From the NCBI GenBank assembly GCA_032622095.1, contig CP136061.1, positions 200,870,244 to 200,934,243 on the forward strand: DNA of 64,000 nucleotides. Direction: 5' to 3'. A program made the translations under genes and the position numbers. The stretch's first letter is position 1, and each line of letters starts with the position of its first letter. Below the pieces are notes generated by a model. The model saw only the letters and a program-made list of their open reading frames with translations, searched no databases and had not been told where the DNA came from. Positions 1 to 12,023 of the stretch are shown here, one piece after another. Source of the stretch: Siphonodentalium dalli (Eukaryota; Mollusca; Scaphopoda; Gadilida; Siphonodentaliidae).

Positions 1-1133
1 CAATTATTTTGGAATAATAAACGGACAATTTCTCAAAACTATTCCAGTGTAGATCACAGGTTAAGATTAAAAACATTTCGGAAATATATACTGCAAACAA
101 TTCATAAAAGATCTTGGACAAATTCGTAATCATATTTTAGAAATTTGGATTATGTTACCCCTCACCTAAAAAATCATGAATTTATTTTGTGTGATAAACA
201 TACCATAGAACATGGATGAGAATTAACAAACGACACTCGTCGATCACATTTCTAAATACTGTAATGATAATTATATACACAATAACCAAAGTTGAAATTT
301 ACAACTTTTTCGACTAAGCATATGCAATCTTGTAAGAACAATGTTAGAACATTCTTGTCATTTCAAATATTTTGGTCGTATAAATGGTCATTTACTCATA
401 GGATATTTGCGATAGTTCACAATATTTGGTTTTATGTTTTTGACATATATACTGAAAACAATTATACATTTTATGTGGCTAATATCATATTAGTAATATG
501 TAACATTTCAGAAAATTTGGTTTGTTACCCCTCACCCCAAAAGTCTCGAAAATGTGACTTTGTTGTAAGGATTCAATAAACCTTTAGTTAAATCTTATAA
601 AGTGAGTCTGTCGATCGTAATTCGTCATATATGATTTGTAACAACCTCATTGTCAGAATACTGTTGAAATTTACAATTGTAGCCTAATAACAATTATATT
701 TGATAATTTCAAATATTTTCAACCAATATGAGGACAATTTCTCAACATTTCCCAAGATAATATAAAATATGCGGTCTTAAAAGTTTCGAAAATGAATGTC
801 GAATACAACACATTTAAAGGCTTATACATGTCATGTCATGGTGAAATAGAATAACATAAAAAGAAATCTATTATACCATCACTAGATATATTTGAAGGTA
901 TTGACCCAATATCATTGACTTATGTAATCTAGCATACAAGAGGGGTGTATATATAGACATTTATTTCAGATCAAAACTTGAAATTGTCCATCAATAATAC
1001 ACATAACATAAATATGGCCTATCTTTGTTTATACTGTGTTCTTAAATTAATGTCTGTTATGTTATATCAGTATACAGTTCACAGTCTAATCATATCAGCC
1101 AAAATATAGCAACTCATAGATTGTCATGTTATA

Positions 1134-1691
1134 GAATAGAAGAATAGAATAATCAATATTAAAGTGACATGTGTTACAAGCATATAATAAATTCATCACA
1201 TACAGGTGATAGAATATAAGTATATATATAACATTTCAATATAACACCCGGCCATCGAGGCCTAGATGTCACTATGAGGATGGAATATTTTTCTATGCTG
1301 ATTGCGCAGCTAGAGTGGAAATCATCCACTCTTTATTGACAAAACTTGTTGTCTGACTTTGTAACATTTAAACAGGTATTTGCCAAAAGTGATGTGAAGT
1401 CTGTCAACAAGGATAATCAGAAGTTGATTTTCAGTAAGGTTATTTATGCGACCATAAGCGCGTTTAACTGTACACATAAACTCGTTTCGCAATTTAGAGT
1501 ATGCTGGACATTTGAATACAAAATGCATTTCATCTTCAACATCACCCGAGTTGCATACGATGCAATATCGTTCATCTGCGCTTGTATTTCTATTGCGACC
1601 AGTTTCAATGGCTAGTGGTAACACGCCACATCTGAATTGAGCAAAGATTGAGCGTTCAGATTTACTTAAAGTACTATTCACATAGGGTTCA
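1134..1691 (-). mobile_element. 5'-truncated LINE, 3' end fragment
   Basis: This block interrupts the left arm and is absent from the matching place in the right arm (around 3165-3180). Read on the minus strand it contains the end of a LINE reading frame and then a 3' untranslated part. It finishes in a short microsatellite-like tail of TTCTAT units, as many CR1/L2-like LINEs do. No target duplication is obvious. Confidence 0.7.
1322..1681 (-). pseudogene. C-terminal end of LINE reverse transcriptase
   Basis: About 119 residues are open. The segment begins near 'RSIFAQFRCGVLPLAIETGR', a phrase typical of the region after the polymerase domain in non-LTR reverse transcriptases. A zinc-knuckle pattern follows, C-x2-C-x8-H-x4-C ('CIVCNSGDVEDEMHFVFKC'). 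The polymerase and endonuclease domains are absent, so this is a dead 5'-truncated copy. The protein would have handled template-primed reverse transcription in an intact element. The family (CR1/L2-like) is inferred from the tail and knuckle only. Confidence 0.75.
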
Positions 1692-1852
1692 AACCGGTGC
1701 CTGTGTTTATACGTTGAACAAATGTTTTAGGCATTCTTAATATCACAATTACATATACATAACTAAGTGCATGGTAAATCAGCTTTTGCACATTTGCATC
1801 AGTTACAAGTTTGGGATTTGCAACAACACTTAATGAGTTCTGAACACACAGC

Positions 1853-3009
1853 TACAGCTTGTCATGACAAGTGTACTTTCCTGGTAGACGGATCGTTTCA
1901 TATGCTGTATTAGAGCCCCTTGTGTCGGCGGAAGACCTTCTATTGGACGACAAGTTTTGGAGAAGAATTCACTTCGTGCTCGTTAATCAGGAGATTTTGA
2001 CAACCTTTACTATACGTAATGATAATGAAACGTTTGAGTTCTTTGAAAATATCTGAGGACGAATCTAATTGTATAAAAAGTTGATTCCCCAATAGAAGAA
2101 ATGTATCTGTGGGATAACGCGGGATAATTTTGTAATCCAGAAACGTGTTTTGCCCTTTCCATGTAAGAAGGAAGTGGTATCACAACCAGATATTGAACAC
2201 AAAATTTGTACGTAAGGGTTAGAGCACAAGAATTGTTCTTTACCAGAATAAATCGAGTCGAAGACGAGATTTATTCTGGTATAGAACTATTCGCGTGGTC
2301 TGATCGACTTAGAGCACAATCGATCCCACATAATGCATTCAACTTAAAATGTGCAATTGAGCGTGTTTTGACCACGATGCACAACCAGTGCGCTGGCCGC
2401 GATTGGACACAATAGCCGGTTAGCAACGCCCAACAACGAGATTAACATGAACTAATCGCCGTTGAATGTGAATAGATATGTCCAAAACAACACGGACTGG
2501 CCCCAATTTGAAGCGCCCGTGCGATTTGTCTGTTATGAGTTGCGTGTGCCTAACAATGGGATAATCACTGAATTATTCCTTCGCCAGCCTTGGGAATTGG
2601 TGTGCTTTACCAAAAATCAGGGAACGATTGTAACAATGGGATTGTGCTCTAAAGATAAACAGTTGTCGACGACCAGAGCGTAAAATGAGCTGTTGACATG
2701 GTAAAATGTTTCCGTTTTGACTGTTCCTAGATAACTCCACATATCAGCAGCACTGGACAGCATCGGTAAACTTTGAAAACTGACCGAGGAGAATTACCAG
2801 GACATCTGTGTCAACAGTCCGATTATGGATTGCTGTCAGCCCACACAAAAGCGCATGAATAATGTGCGGCATAAAACTAGCCGTCAACCAGGCAGGATTG
2901 TGGTAGACTTGTCATGAAATAGCAATTCCAATACCTGAACCGTGTGAATGGGGATGGACAGTTGCAGACATTGGGTGTAAACCATTGTGGACTACATTAC
3001 CAGATGCTG
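1853..3009. other. Unrecognised spacer between inverted arms
   Basis: This stretch of about 1.16 kb separates the two arms. Short open frames occur on the plus strand (1871-2056, 2206-2415, 2462-2683) but none resembles a known protein, and they do not join. A hairpin with a stem of about 14 bp sits at 2241-2283 ('taccagaataaatc' and its complement). It may hold a decayed transposase or host sequence; nothing here proves either. Confidence 0.4.
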
Positions 3010-3650
3010 CATATGTGTGTTCAGAACTCATTAAGTGTTGTTGAAAATCCCAAACTTGTAACAGTTGCAAATGTGCAAAAGCTGATTTACCACGCACATA
3101 TTTATGTATATGTAATTGTGATATTAAGAATGCCTAAAATATTTGTCCAACATATAAACACAGTCACCGGTGATTATAACATAACACTATGAGTTGCTAT
3201 CAATCGGCTGCTATGATCAGACTGTGAACATAATAGTTATATAACATAACAAAAATGAATTTAAGAACACAGTATAAACACAGATAGGCCATCTTTATGT
3301 CATGCGTATCAACGATGGACAGAATAAAGTTGTGATCTGAAATACATGTCTATATCTACACCCCTCTTGTATGCTAGATTGTACAAGTCAATGATATTGG
3401 GTCAATACCTTCAAATATATCTATTGATGGCATAATAGATTTTTTGAATTTGATTCTATTTCACCATGACATGACATGTATACACCTTTACAAGTGTTGT
3501 ATTCGACATTCAGTTTCTAAAATTTTAAGACCTCATATAGTATATTATCTTGGTAAATGTTTGAGAAATTGCCCTTATATTGGTTGAAAATATTTGAAAT
3601 GATGGGTATTTTACCATCAAGTTGTCATTATCATGGAAATTAACATGGAA
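3010..3650. repeat. Right arm of the inverted repeat, inner part
   Basis: This is the reverse complement of about 640-1130 and 1692-1852, including the 'aatgagttctgaacacac' block and the 'cacccctcttgtatgc' block. It is cut at about 3650 by a LINE insertion and resumes at 8281. Confidence 0.8.
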
Positions 3651-3656
3651 AAATGA

Positions 3657-6600
3657 AATTTCATTTCAAAAACAATTAAAGAAGTTATAGACAATAGCGG
3701 CCAACACATCTCTGAACCCACTGGCATTATTGAATTCACCAAAAACTTTTACACAGAGTTGTACACCGAAAAGCCTTCGTCGGCCAATCACGATACAAAA
3801 AAAATTCCACATCACATTAGAGTTACCCCGCTTACCCCACATCAAAAATCGTCTATTGAAGGCGAATTATCTCTCGCAGAACTAAGTGAAGCTCTTAGAA
3901 ACATGAAAAACGGAAAATCACCTGGTCCCAACGGGTGTACGATCGAATTTTATAAACTATTTTGGCTAGTAATAGGTCCATACATATTAGAATCAACGAA
4001 TCATTGTTTTCAAAAAGGCGAACTGTCCATAATGCAGAAACAAGGAGTTATAACCATGATCCCCTAAAAAAGACAAAGACATGAAATACCTAAAGAACTG
4101 GCGCCCAATTACAATACTGAATGTTTCTTACAAACTGGCATCCGCTTGTATTGCTAGCCGCATGAAGAAAACAATCCCTTTCATTATAAACGTAGATCAG
4201 TCAGGGTTTATCCCGGGCCGTTTCATCGGTGACAGTACACGCATAATATATGATATTTTATATGAAACGGACAAACGGAACATGTCTGGTGTGCTTCTAC
4301 TTATTGATTTCGAGAAAGCATTTGATACGGTCTCCTGGTCTTTCATCGAAAAATGCTTAGAAAAATTTAATTACGGAGAAACGATCAAAAAGGTGGATAC
4401 AAACATTTTACAATGATATTCAATCAGCCGTTTTAGTTAATGGCAATTTGTCTTCATGTTTCAAGCCATCCAGAGGCACAGGTCCCCAGAACAAAAATTG
4501 ACCCCACCCCCAATAATACTTAATCCTATAGAGGTGCTTCGTTATTATCTGGTAAAATGCTATGCAACTAATACATGTACTGTTATGGCTTAATTTTGAT
4601 GGGGTATCTTTTATTGATTTATGGCGATATCGTGTGGTTGCGGATAGATATGAGTTCGTATCAAATTCGAGTTTCATTTGTAAACATTAATCCTTTGTGT
4701 ACTCAATATTCATTGACGCAATGTTCTCTTCAGAAATGTTCGGATAAAAATTCAATAAGTTGTTCTTTGAACTTTACCTGAACATCTCTCTCGAAAAAAT
4801 AGACCATTCCAATGCACATGCATATTGTTGTAACAGACGGGATAATCGAGTTAGTAAAGAAAAGGTTAATAGAATAACCCAGTTCACCCCAACACGGCAG
4901 ATAGTACGGATAGGTTAGATGTGAAACTGGACCAGAACTCCACATCTCTAGGGATTAACAATGTTGATAATTCAACATGCATTCTCGTTTTAAATTAGTT
5001 CTTTGCGTGGCACTTGTCAAGTTTCTCCAATAAGCATAAGCAAACCTACAGTATTGATCACGAATCGAATAGCAATAATGACGTTTCATCTATAATTCAT
5101 CAGATTTTAAATCCAGTTACACCACGGTTCACTAACTACAGTAGTGCACATACGCGGTTCAATATACATGTTTCTCTATGCGTTTGAGTGTGAATTAACC
5201 CTCTCTATACTCGATATGCATTGAGAATACTCTGAGTAAATGTTGAGATGATAAGTTAAACACACTTTACTTGTATTATCATCTGCACACCTGCACTTGT
5301 ATTACCTTTTAATCCGCCTGTCGTCTGCTCAGTTTTTATGAACTCCCCACCGAATGAATACTACAGTGTGTATAGACAATTTCAATGTATGCTTTTATAA
5401 CTGGGTGGGCGAATTCTTTCTGTAAACAAAGGGTTAATATTTCAATGCTATTTCACTACATCGGTGCTGTATATAACGAAGAAGTAGTGTATACTACTCT
5501 ATATACGTTCTAAATATTTATGGAGTTATATTTCTGTCCATATGTACATGTATGTTTTCAAATCGGCATTCGTGTTAATTCAGTCTTTGTGTATTTATTT
5601 AACTATATATTGTGTTGGGTATGAACTATAGAGAGTACACATAATGCGCCCGAACACCAATGGCTGCCTTTGGAAAAATTCACTTTCCTTCCGGGTTTAT
5701 GAAACTGAATTTTTCAATAAATACGAGAGATACGATGCCGTGATGTAGCGTGATTGGTTTGGGTGGGCCAGTAAACAATTCCGCTGCTAATGATGTATAA
5801 TATATATATTATACTAACCGTTGATTGTGTTTTTGAGGCCCAAGTCGGTGTAAAAATCGCACTTTTTTACCGAGTTTAGCGGACATCATGTCGAACGAGT
5901 GAAATTTTACAGTCGGTTTGCGTCAGACCTGTGCTCATAACCAGAGTTTTTCTTAACAATTTTTTACAGGGGATGCATCAAATTGAAGAGTAATAAGATA
6001 TCTTTCTAACTATATATGAGGCATTTATGTTACAAAAATTATTTTGGTGTATTTTAACCTGATTGTAGACATTGTAAAAATAATAAAAAATTAGGCCGGG
6101 CCAAGTTGGATACCTTTCTATAGGATTAAGTATTATTGGGGTGGGGTCAATTTTTGTTCTGGGGACCTGTGTCCAGAGGCTGTAGGCAAGGCGACCCGTT
6201 ATCACCGTATATTTTTCTCTTATGCGCTGATATATTAGCTGAAATGATAAGAGGAAATAAGAAAATAACAGGTATTACCCTCGATGAGACAGATTACAAA
6301 ATAAACCAATATGCAGATGACACTACACTTGTACTAGATGGGAGCTAAGCCTCAGAGAATCTCTATCCGTACTCATTTGCTACTATGTCGGGCCTGAAGC
6401 TAATCTAGACAAATGCCAAATAGTCTGGTTGGGCATCAGTTCCTTTAGAACGCAAACTTAAAGTTTCGAATACATTCACATCCCTTGGAATTAAATACAG
6501 CACCAACATGTCCGAAATACCAGAAATTAATTTCAGAGACAAGATCGACAACATGAAAAAGATAATAGACAAATGGAAACATAGACATATCTCACCCATC

Positions 6601-7797
6601 GGTAGAATAGCAATTGTCAAGTCTATTCTCATTCCAAATATTGTCCATCTTCTCCAATCCCTCCCAAATCCAAAGCAAGATATCCTTAGAAAATCAATAG
6701 AATTCTATTCAAATTTGTATGGAATAATAAACGCGACAGGGTCAGTCGTACACAACTTTGCAGAGGTTATGAATATGGCGGACTAAAAATGATTAATATA
6801 AAACATTTCAACGATGCTCTTAAAATAACCTGGATGCGCAGATGTATCACGAAGTCACCCCCATGGTTGAATATAACACCCCGATGAATTTCAGATCCCT
6901 TACTATCGACTTATTGTTCAAAATACATCAACACTGTTCTATAAAAAAAAACTGGGAACCCTTTCTGGCGCGACGTTCTTATGGCTTTGAAGAGTTGCTT
7001 GAAAAATATGCCAAACGATAATTCACCTGTTTGGAACCACGATGAACTCCAAATGAATAAAGACGCAATAAATAGTAGCGAGTGGAAGGGAAAAGGCATC
7101 TTATTTATAAACGATCTTATCACACCAGGAAATAAACTGCACACACTCGAAAGTTTCACCGCCAAATTTGACATACCCACCACTTTCTTGACATTACAAA
7201 GTGTCAATACGCAGCTCCGCATTTTATCAAAACAGACGAAAAAGATCTCAATAGCACTGAGACCCCCTTCATTCCAAACAATATTCACCTGCTAACAAAA
7301 AGTAAACATGGATGTAAGGATTTTTACAACCTTCTTATCTCAGACACTGATCAATTCCCACTGTGTGTATCAAATGGAAAAGAGATCTGGGACCTAATAT
7401 AACCACAAGTTCATGGTCTCATATATTATCATCGCCATTCAGTTATCTGCGAGACTCTAGATTACAATGGTTTCAATATCGGATAAATACACGTATTTTG
7501 GGAACCAAAAGGTTGCTATTTCTTATGAAAATATCTGTAGACGATCACTGTAACCGGTGTAATTTACCTGAGGAAATTGCCCACATATTCTATGAATGCT
7601 CTGTCGTAAAACTATTCATAAATGACACACAAAAATGGCTGGATAAACACAAGCTGGACATATCTATTACTCGTATGAATATAATTTTCGGCCTTCCCCG
7701 CCAGCAAAATATCAGTGTCAAAAATGTATTTCTGACATTGCTTAAATATTACATATACAAAACCAAATTTGACCCCGATACCTTATCCCTGAAATAA
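3657..7797 (+). pseudogene. LINE reverse transcriptase, frameshifted and interrupted
   Basis: Recognisable polymerase blocks appear in order: 'GKSPGPNGCTIEFYK' (3919-3963), 'VDQSGFIPGRF' (about 4192-4224), motif A 'LLIDFEKAFDTVSW' (about 4300-4341), motif B 'GCRQGDPLSPYIF' (from 6178, after the insertion) and motif C 'QYADDTTL' (about 6308-6332). A conserved region follows ('KWKHRHISPIGRIAIVKS', about 6570-6625). A C-terminal knuckle C-x2-C-x7-H-x4-C lies at about 7550-7593. Frame breaks occur at about 4063-4080 in a C/A run, after the YADD motif at 6348, and between 6786 and 7363. Removing 4477-6171 and one target copy rejoins motif B in frame. The element is inactive. Confidence 0.85.
4477..6171. 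mobile_element. hAT-like non-autonomous DNA transposon
   Basis: This 1695-bp insertion has terminal inverted repeats of about 57 bp; each end reads CACAGGTCCCCAGAAC inward. It is flanked by perfect 8-bp direct copies TCCAGAGG at 4469-4476 and 6172-6179. Eight-bp duplications and CA-starting ends point to the hAT superfamily. It carries no transposase-like frame, so it would depend on proteins from elsewhere. It interrupts the LINE reverse transcriptase just before motif B. Confidence 0.9.
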
Positions 7798-8280
7798 TTT
7801 CTACGTGAAATTGATGAGAGATATCGCTTAGAGAAATATATAGCACTAAAGAGAGATATCCTTAACGACTTCGAGTTTGATTGGTGTGAGATATACCTTG
7901 CCCTGTCAGTACTTTGAGGACAAATAACTATTTGTGATTATTTTCACCTGTTGATGATTGTCGAATTAGCGCTATATAAATTCCGGGCACGGATAGAGGC
8001 AATTATTTCATGTCGGAGACTATAAATTACATGTATATTTAAAAGCATATAAAACGATATCTAGTGACATTCCAGTCATAAACATAGTCTGTGTAATCAA
8101 AAAACACGCACGAGGTGTCTTCCGATTTTGAACGTGTGTAAGGTGTGTGTGAGTTGCGAGCGAAGGTTCCCCTCCAGAAAATACCAGGACATTATTTCTG
8201 TTATTGTCATTATGCTGTATTTTAAAATATATGAATATGTCCATGTATATATTGTCAATAAATAATAAAAAAAAAAAAAA

Positions 8281-8935
8281 TGTTAAATTATCATATATGA
8301 CGCACTGCGATCGAGAAACTCACCTTATAAGATTTAAAAAAAGATTTATGGAATCCTTACAACAAAGTCACATTTTCGTGATTTTGGGGTGAGGGGTAAC
8401 ATAAACCAAATTGTCTGAAACGATGTTACATATTAGCCACCTAAGATGTATTGATTGTTTTCAGTATATATGTCCAACAAATACAAGACCAAACATTGTG
8501 AACTATCGCAAATATCCTATGAGTAAATGACCATCTATTGCACCAACATTTTTGAAATGACGAGGATTTTCTTACAAAATTGAATATGTTTTAGTTGAAA
8601 AAGTTATAAATTTCAACTTTGATCATTTTGTATGTAATTGCCATTACAGTATTTAGAAATGCGATTAAATAGTGTCATTTATAGATTCTCATCCATGCCC
8701 TATCGGATGTTTATCACAAAAAACAAAAGTTCATGATTTTTGGGGGTGAGGGGTAACAAAATCCAAAATGTCTAAAAGATGGTTAGGAATTTGTCCCAGG
8801 TGTTGTATGTGTTGTTTTCAGTATACATTTACGAAATTTGTAAGATCTACACTGAAATAGATTTGAGAAAATGTGGTCTGTCTGGGTTGCTACTATCTTC
8901 AAAATATGACAATGCCCGATCGAATGACTTTATTA
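8281..8935. repeat. Right arm of the inverted repeat, outer part
   Basis: This is the reverse complement of about 1-640, recognisable by two 'ggggtgaggggtaac' blocks (near 8387 and 8743) that mirror 'gttacccctcacc' at about 155 and 525. It begins exactly after the LINE tail. Similarity to the visible left arm ends near 8880-8935, where the left arm reaches the window edge. Confidence 0.8.
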
Positions 8936-9261
8936 TGCATGTGCCTTAAATGTTATACCAATTGGAACGTCATGGTGAAATAATTATTGGATTTGGCGGC
9001 ATTCTCGGATTTATACTGGGAACAAGGGTTACTATTGATCAAAAACTTGTTTCTGAAAGAGCACACATAACTTGACATAATATCAAACTAGAGATGGGCC
9101 TGTCCCAGATGGGACTGAGGTATACTCCCTGTATTCAACATGTTATTTGAATGTAGTAGCCATTACTGTACATTGGGCGCTGAAATTATGTGAACAGATA
9201 ACCCTAAATCCCCTAAGCCATAACACTAATCTGGAACCTCTTAATAATCCTAATCCTAAAA

Positions 9262-9720
9262 CCTATTGACTGAAAAATGTAGGAATAAAAGCTCGGACAA
9301 AATTATGCATTTTGAAAAGATTTTCTAAGTTGTAAAATGGGGCTATCTCCACAAAAATAATTCAGACAGACCTCATAATCGCAGGTGCACAGGTTCCCAT
9401 GGTACTAATTATCTGTGCCAAGTTTCAAAACAATTAACCAGAAAATGTAGGAATAAAAGCTCGGACAAAATTATGCATTTTGAGAAAATTTTGTAAGTTG
9501 AAAAAGGGGGCTAACTCCACCAAAAAACGGAGATACCTCAAAATCGCAGGTGCACAGGTTCCCAAGGTACTAAATATATGTTCCAAGTTTCAAAAATATT
9601 GACCAGAAAATGTAGGAATAAAAGCTCGGACAAAATTGTGTCCACGGACGGACGGACGCCCATACAGACGGACGGACGGACGGACGGACGGACAGACAAG
9701 TTGATTCCAATATACCCCAT
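9262..9720 (+). repeat. Tandem repeat of 165-168 bp ending in a GGAC microsatellite
   Basis: The phrase 'aaaatgtaggaataaaag' recurs near 9273, 9442 and 9607 with 'gcaggtgcacaggttccca' between. The last unit runs into a GGAC/CAGAC microsatellite (about 9647-9698). Repeats with this end are common in mollusc genomes, which is inference here. No gene is present. The preceding 8936-9261 shows nothing I recognise. Confidence 0.7.
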
Positions 9721-9771
9721 ACTCCGTTCCAGTATGACAACAGTTTGTCGCTAAGTCACTACACGAGGTAA

Positions 9772-10070
9772 TAAAGTAAATGCGATGAAGGTATCGCCGG
9801 AAAAGATGCGAATGTTACATATAATATTTTCAACAATGTCATTTATAAATATAAGAAAGAGAATAGGCCCCAATATAAATCATTGGGTAAATCATGCTGT
9901 GATCTCCCCCCCCCCAACCATTTAGATTGGCCGGAGCGCAGGTGGCGATTTGACATTTACATGTATGAACTGAACCATTGCAATAGATTATCACAAATTC
10001 CTATACCATGAAATGTAAATAGGAAATCGTCGTACCAAACTTTGTCAAATGCTTTACCAGATGCAAAGAT
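9772..10070 (-). pseudogene. LINE reverse transcriptase fragment
   Basis: Read on the minus strand it gives a degraded polymerase segment including 'KAFDKVWYDDFLFTFHGIG' and later stop-riddled sequence matching a GPILFL-type motif. It aligns base by base with the minus-strand LINE at 40190-40440, for instance at 'agattatcacaaattcctatacc'. Both copies are dead fragments of the same CR1/jockey-like family. Sequence from 10070 to about 10250 continues without clear homology. Confidence 0.7.
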
Positions 10071-10299
10071 GTGGCAGAATTTGGGGAACGAATGGACAAA
10101 CGAACGGCAACCTATGTTGCAACATTAAGATATCATCAGGGTTGTTGTACATAACATGCATGGGAATAGCTGTCGCGATGAACGAGTGAATGCTTGGAAT
10201 AGAGTGTAAACCATCACAACGCATTTGATGAATCCAAAAGATGTCAGGATATCCCATATCCTATTCATATCAACTATGCATGCATGGGACAGGAAAGGT

Positions 10300-10955
10300 C
10301 GTGTCGCGCAGGAAGGGGGGGGGGGGTCTGCTGAAAATGCCCAGACACAGCGCCGTGGTGGGTCACCCGGAGCCCGGAAAATCTCATTTTTGTCCAATGA
10401 TAACAAATTTTGTGGTGAAGGATTATTCGCAAACTATTTACAAACAATAACACTGTTCTGTTTTTCAGTAGCACATCATTAGCACCATATGGGTTGATGG
10501 ATTGGGGGGGGGGGGCTATATAGGTGCATTAATTTGCCTCAGATTGGAACAAAGTCAGGTTCTATACAGTGGTCATATTGGAATTATAGTACCGGTAAAT
10601 GTTTTTTTTCTTCAAATTTGTGATACTGATCAGACATATATAGAGGATCTCCAATAGTAAAATCTTGTATCCCAATATATTTACATACTAAGTGTGATCA
10701 TCACTAAATTCAGCATTCCGATTGGTCGGCGCCCACGTGGTTAGTTGCAATTATTTCTCGGTGAATGCGCAACAGCTAATGACTGCAGCCTCATAACAAC
10801 ATTGACACGTCATTGGGTTTGGAAAGACAAACGCGTAATGTTTTGTTCCTGTTAACTTTTGCCAATGGGATATTTTGGGCTGGTTTTGTCACGATACACT
10901 TTTCGATTTAAATGCATTTACAAAAGTGGCTTTTTGCTAAATGTATATAAATATA
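10300..10955. other. Intergenic, with long G runs
   Basis: No credible gene is seen. Long G homopolymers occur at 10315-10326 and 10504-10514. The overlapping open frames through the first G run on both strands look like chance products of low-complexity sequence. Confidence 0.5.
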
Positions 10956-11110
10956 AGGATTAACTGTCATGTGGACTGTTTTTATGGAGATGTAACCTTG
11001 AGGTAAGTGGTCATAACTTGTATGTAAAACCCTTCGGGTTTTACACAAGTTATGATCACTTACCTCACGATTACATCTCCATAAAAACAATCCATATGAC
11101 AGTTAATCCT
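10956..11110. repeat. Hairpin element of about 155 bp
   Basis: This is a near-perfect inverted repeat with arms of about 70 bp ('aggattaactgtcat' ... 'atgacagttaatcct'). The centre is almost unspaced, around 'aaaacccttcgggtttt'. It would extrude as a long hairpin. The size and structure fit a foldback or MITE remnant. No target duplication is clear. Confidence 0.85.
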
Positions 11111-11614
11111 AAAATAACGAGTTGAAGATCTTTTATATCACATGGAGAAAAAGATAGAATTCTATGCCCTTTTAACAGATAAAAATCTTTAATTGAAGCT
11201 GAAAAGTGCTTGCAAAAAGCATACATGCAGGGCGTTGGCTGCGACGCTTCACAAAAACGTATACGAGAGTATTACGCGTTCTGATTGGCGACGAAAAGTA
11301 TAGTCCCCCAATTCAGCCCAATTTGCCTTTTTGTTCCTATTTTCGTTAGTGCAACGAAGTTGGATATTAATTTAACTTTAATGAACAAAGCAATCATTTT
11401 TTCAAGGCGTGGTGTTGGTCTCATACCCGTCTTTTTGACAGAGTATTTATCCGCGCAGTACTTTTGTTGGCGCGATGCCAAGTATTCCGCGAAGCACGCG
11501 CATACTCATACTTGTGATATATATAAGGAATATGTAATGGCCTTTTTAATGAAATAATAGGGGTATCATGTGAAATAGTTAGTTATGCAATTTAGTTTCT
11601 CACATTTAAGCAAA
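11111..11614. other. Intergenic; short open frames only
   Basis: Open frames of 69-90 residues lie on both strands at 11272-11557. They have no recognisable motif, no splice context and heavy mutual overlap. I see no supported gene. Confidence 0.4.
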
Positions 11615-11830
11615 TATTTACTATGTGTGTTGTCAATTTTGATATAATATTTGTAAATATTACTATTTTGAACAAGATTATTCTCCATTTATATTTGATC
11701 ACGCTACCGGAGTGTTTCACATCACTTTAACCTATTATATTGTCTTAGACTAGCTTGTCCTAAAATACTGACATAATAAATACGTGGTACACAATGTCGC
11801 CATTAATATGCATTGTTACAATGACTGCAT
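11615..11830 (+). repeat. Dispersed repeat, copy 1
   Basis: It matches 15012-15215 in the same orientation. Shared phrases include 'tgtgttgtcaa', 'gatataatatttgtaaa' and 'gtttcacatcactttaa'. No coding content is seen; identity unknown. Confidence 0.65.
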
Positions 11831-12023
11831 GCATGCACCCACCATTTGGCAAGCAGCAGCGCGAATTAACCCGGTAATGTATTCCATAGGAAGGGGGGGG
11901 GGGTGGGAAATGACATAGATTTCACACTTTAGCCATTTATGTTCATCACTTTTCTCAATAGTAATCTGCCAAATAGTTATGTACATGTTACTCTATTTTC
12001 GGCACATTGATGACCGGTGCGAT

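Larger units (their letters stand above)
1..1852. repeat. Left arm of a large inverted repeat
   Basis: Bases 1-610 match the reverse complement of about 8281-8880, bases 700-1130 match that of about 3180-3590, and bases 1692-1852 match that of about 3010-3165. Identity is imperfect but sustained; for example the 'gttacccctcacc' block and the 'gggtcaatacc' block recur in inverted order. The arm runs off the left edge. It carries a LINE fragment that the other arm lacks (about 1134-1691). This could be a foldback transposon or an old inverted duplication; no terminus is visible to decide. Confidence 0.8.
3655..8280 (+). mobile_element. LINE (L1/Tx1-like), 5' truncated
   Basis: The insertion splits the right arm of the inverted repeat. 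It begins inside the reverse transcriptase, with the endonuclease missing, and runs through the polymerase, a zinc knuckle and a 3' untranslated region. It ends in an adenine-rich tail at 8263-8280 (AATAAATAATA then 14 A). Immediately after the tail the arm sequence resumes. A poly(A) end and 5' truncation are the classic outcome of target-primed reverse transcription. A clean target duplication was not found. A hAT-like element (4477-6171) later inserted into it. Confidence 0.85.

Noticed and set aside
9645-9700. Possible functional GGAC tract
   Set aside because: Ordinary microsatellite terminus of a dispersed repeat.
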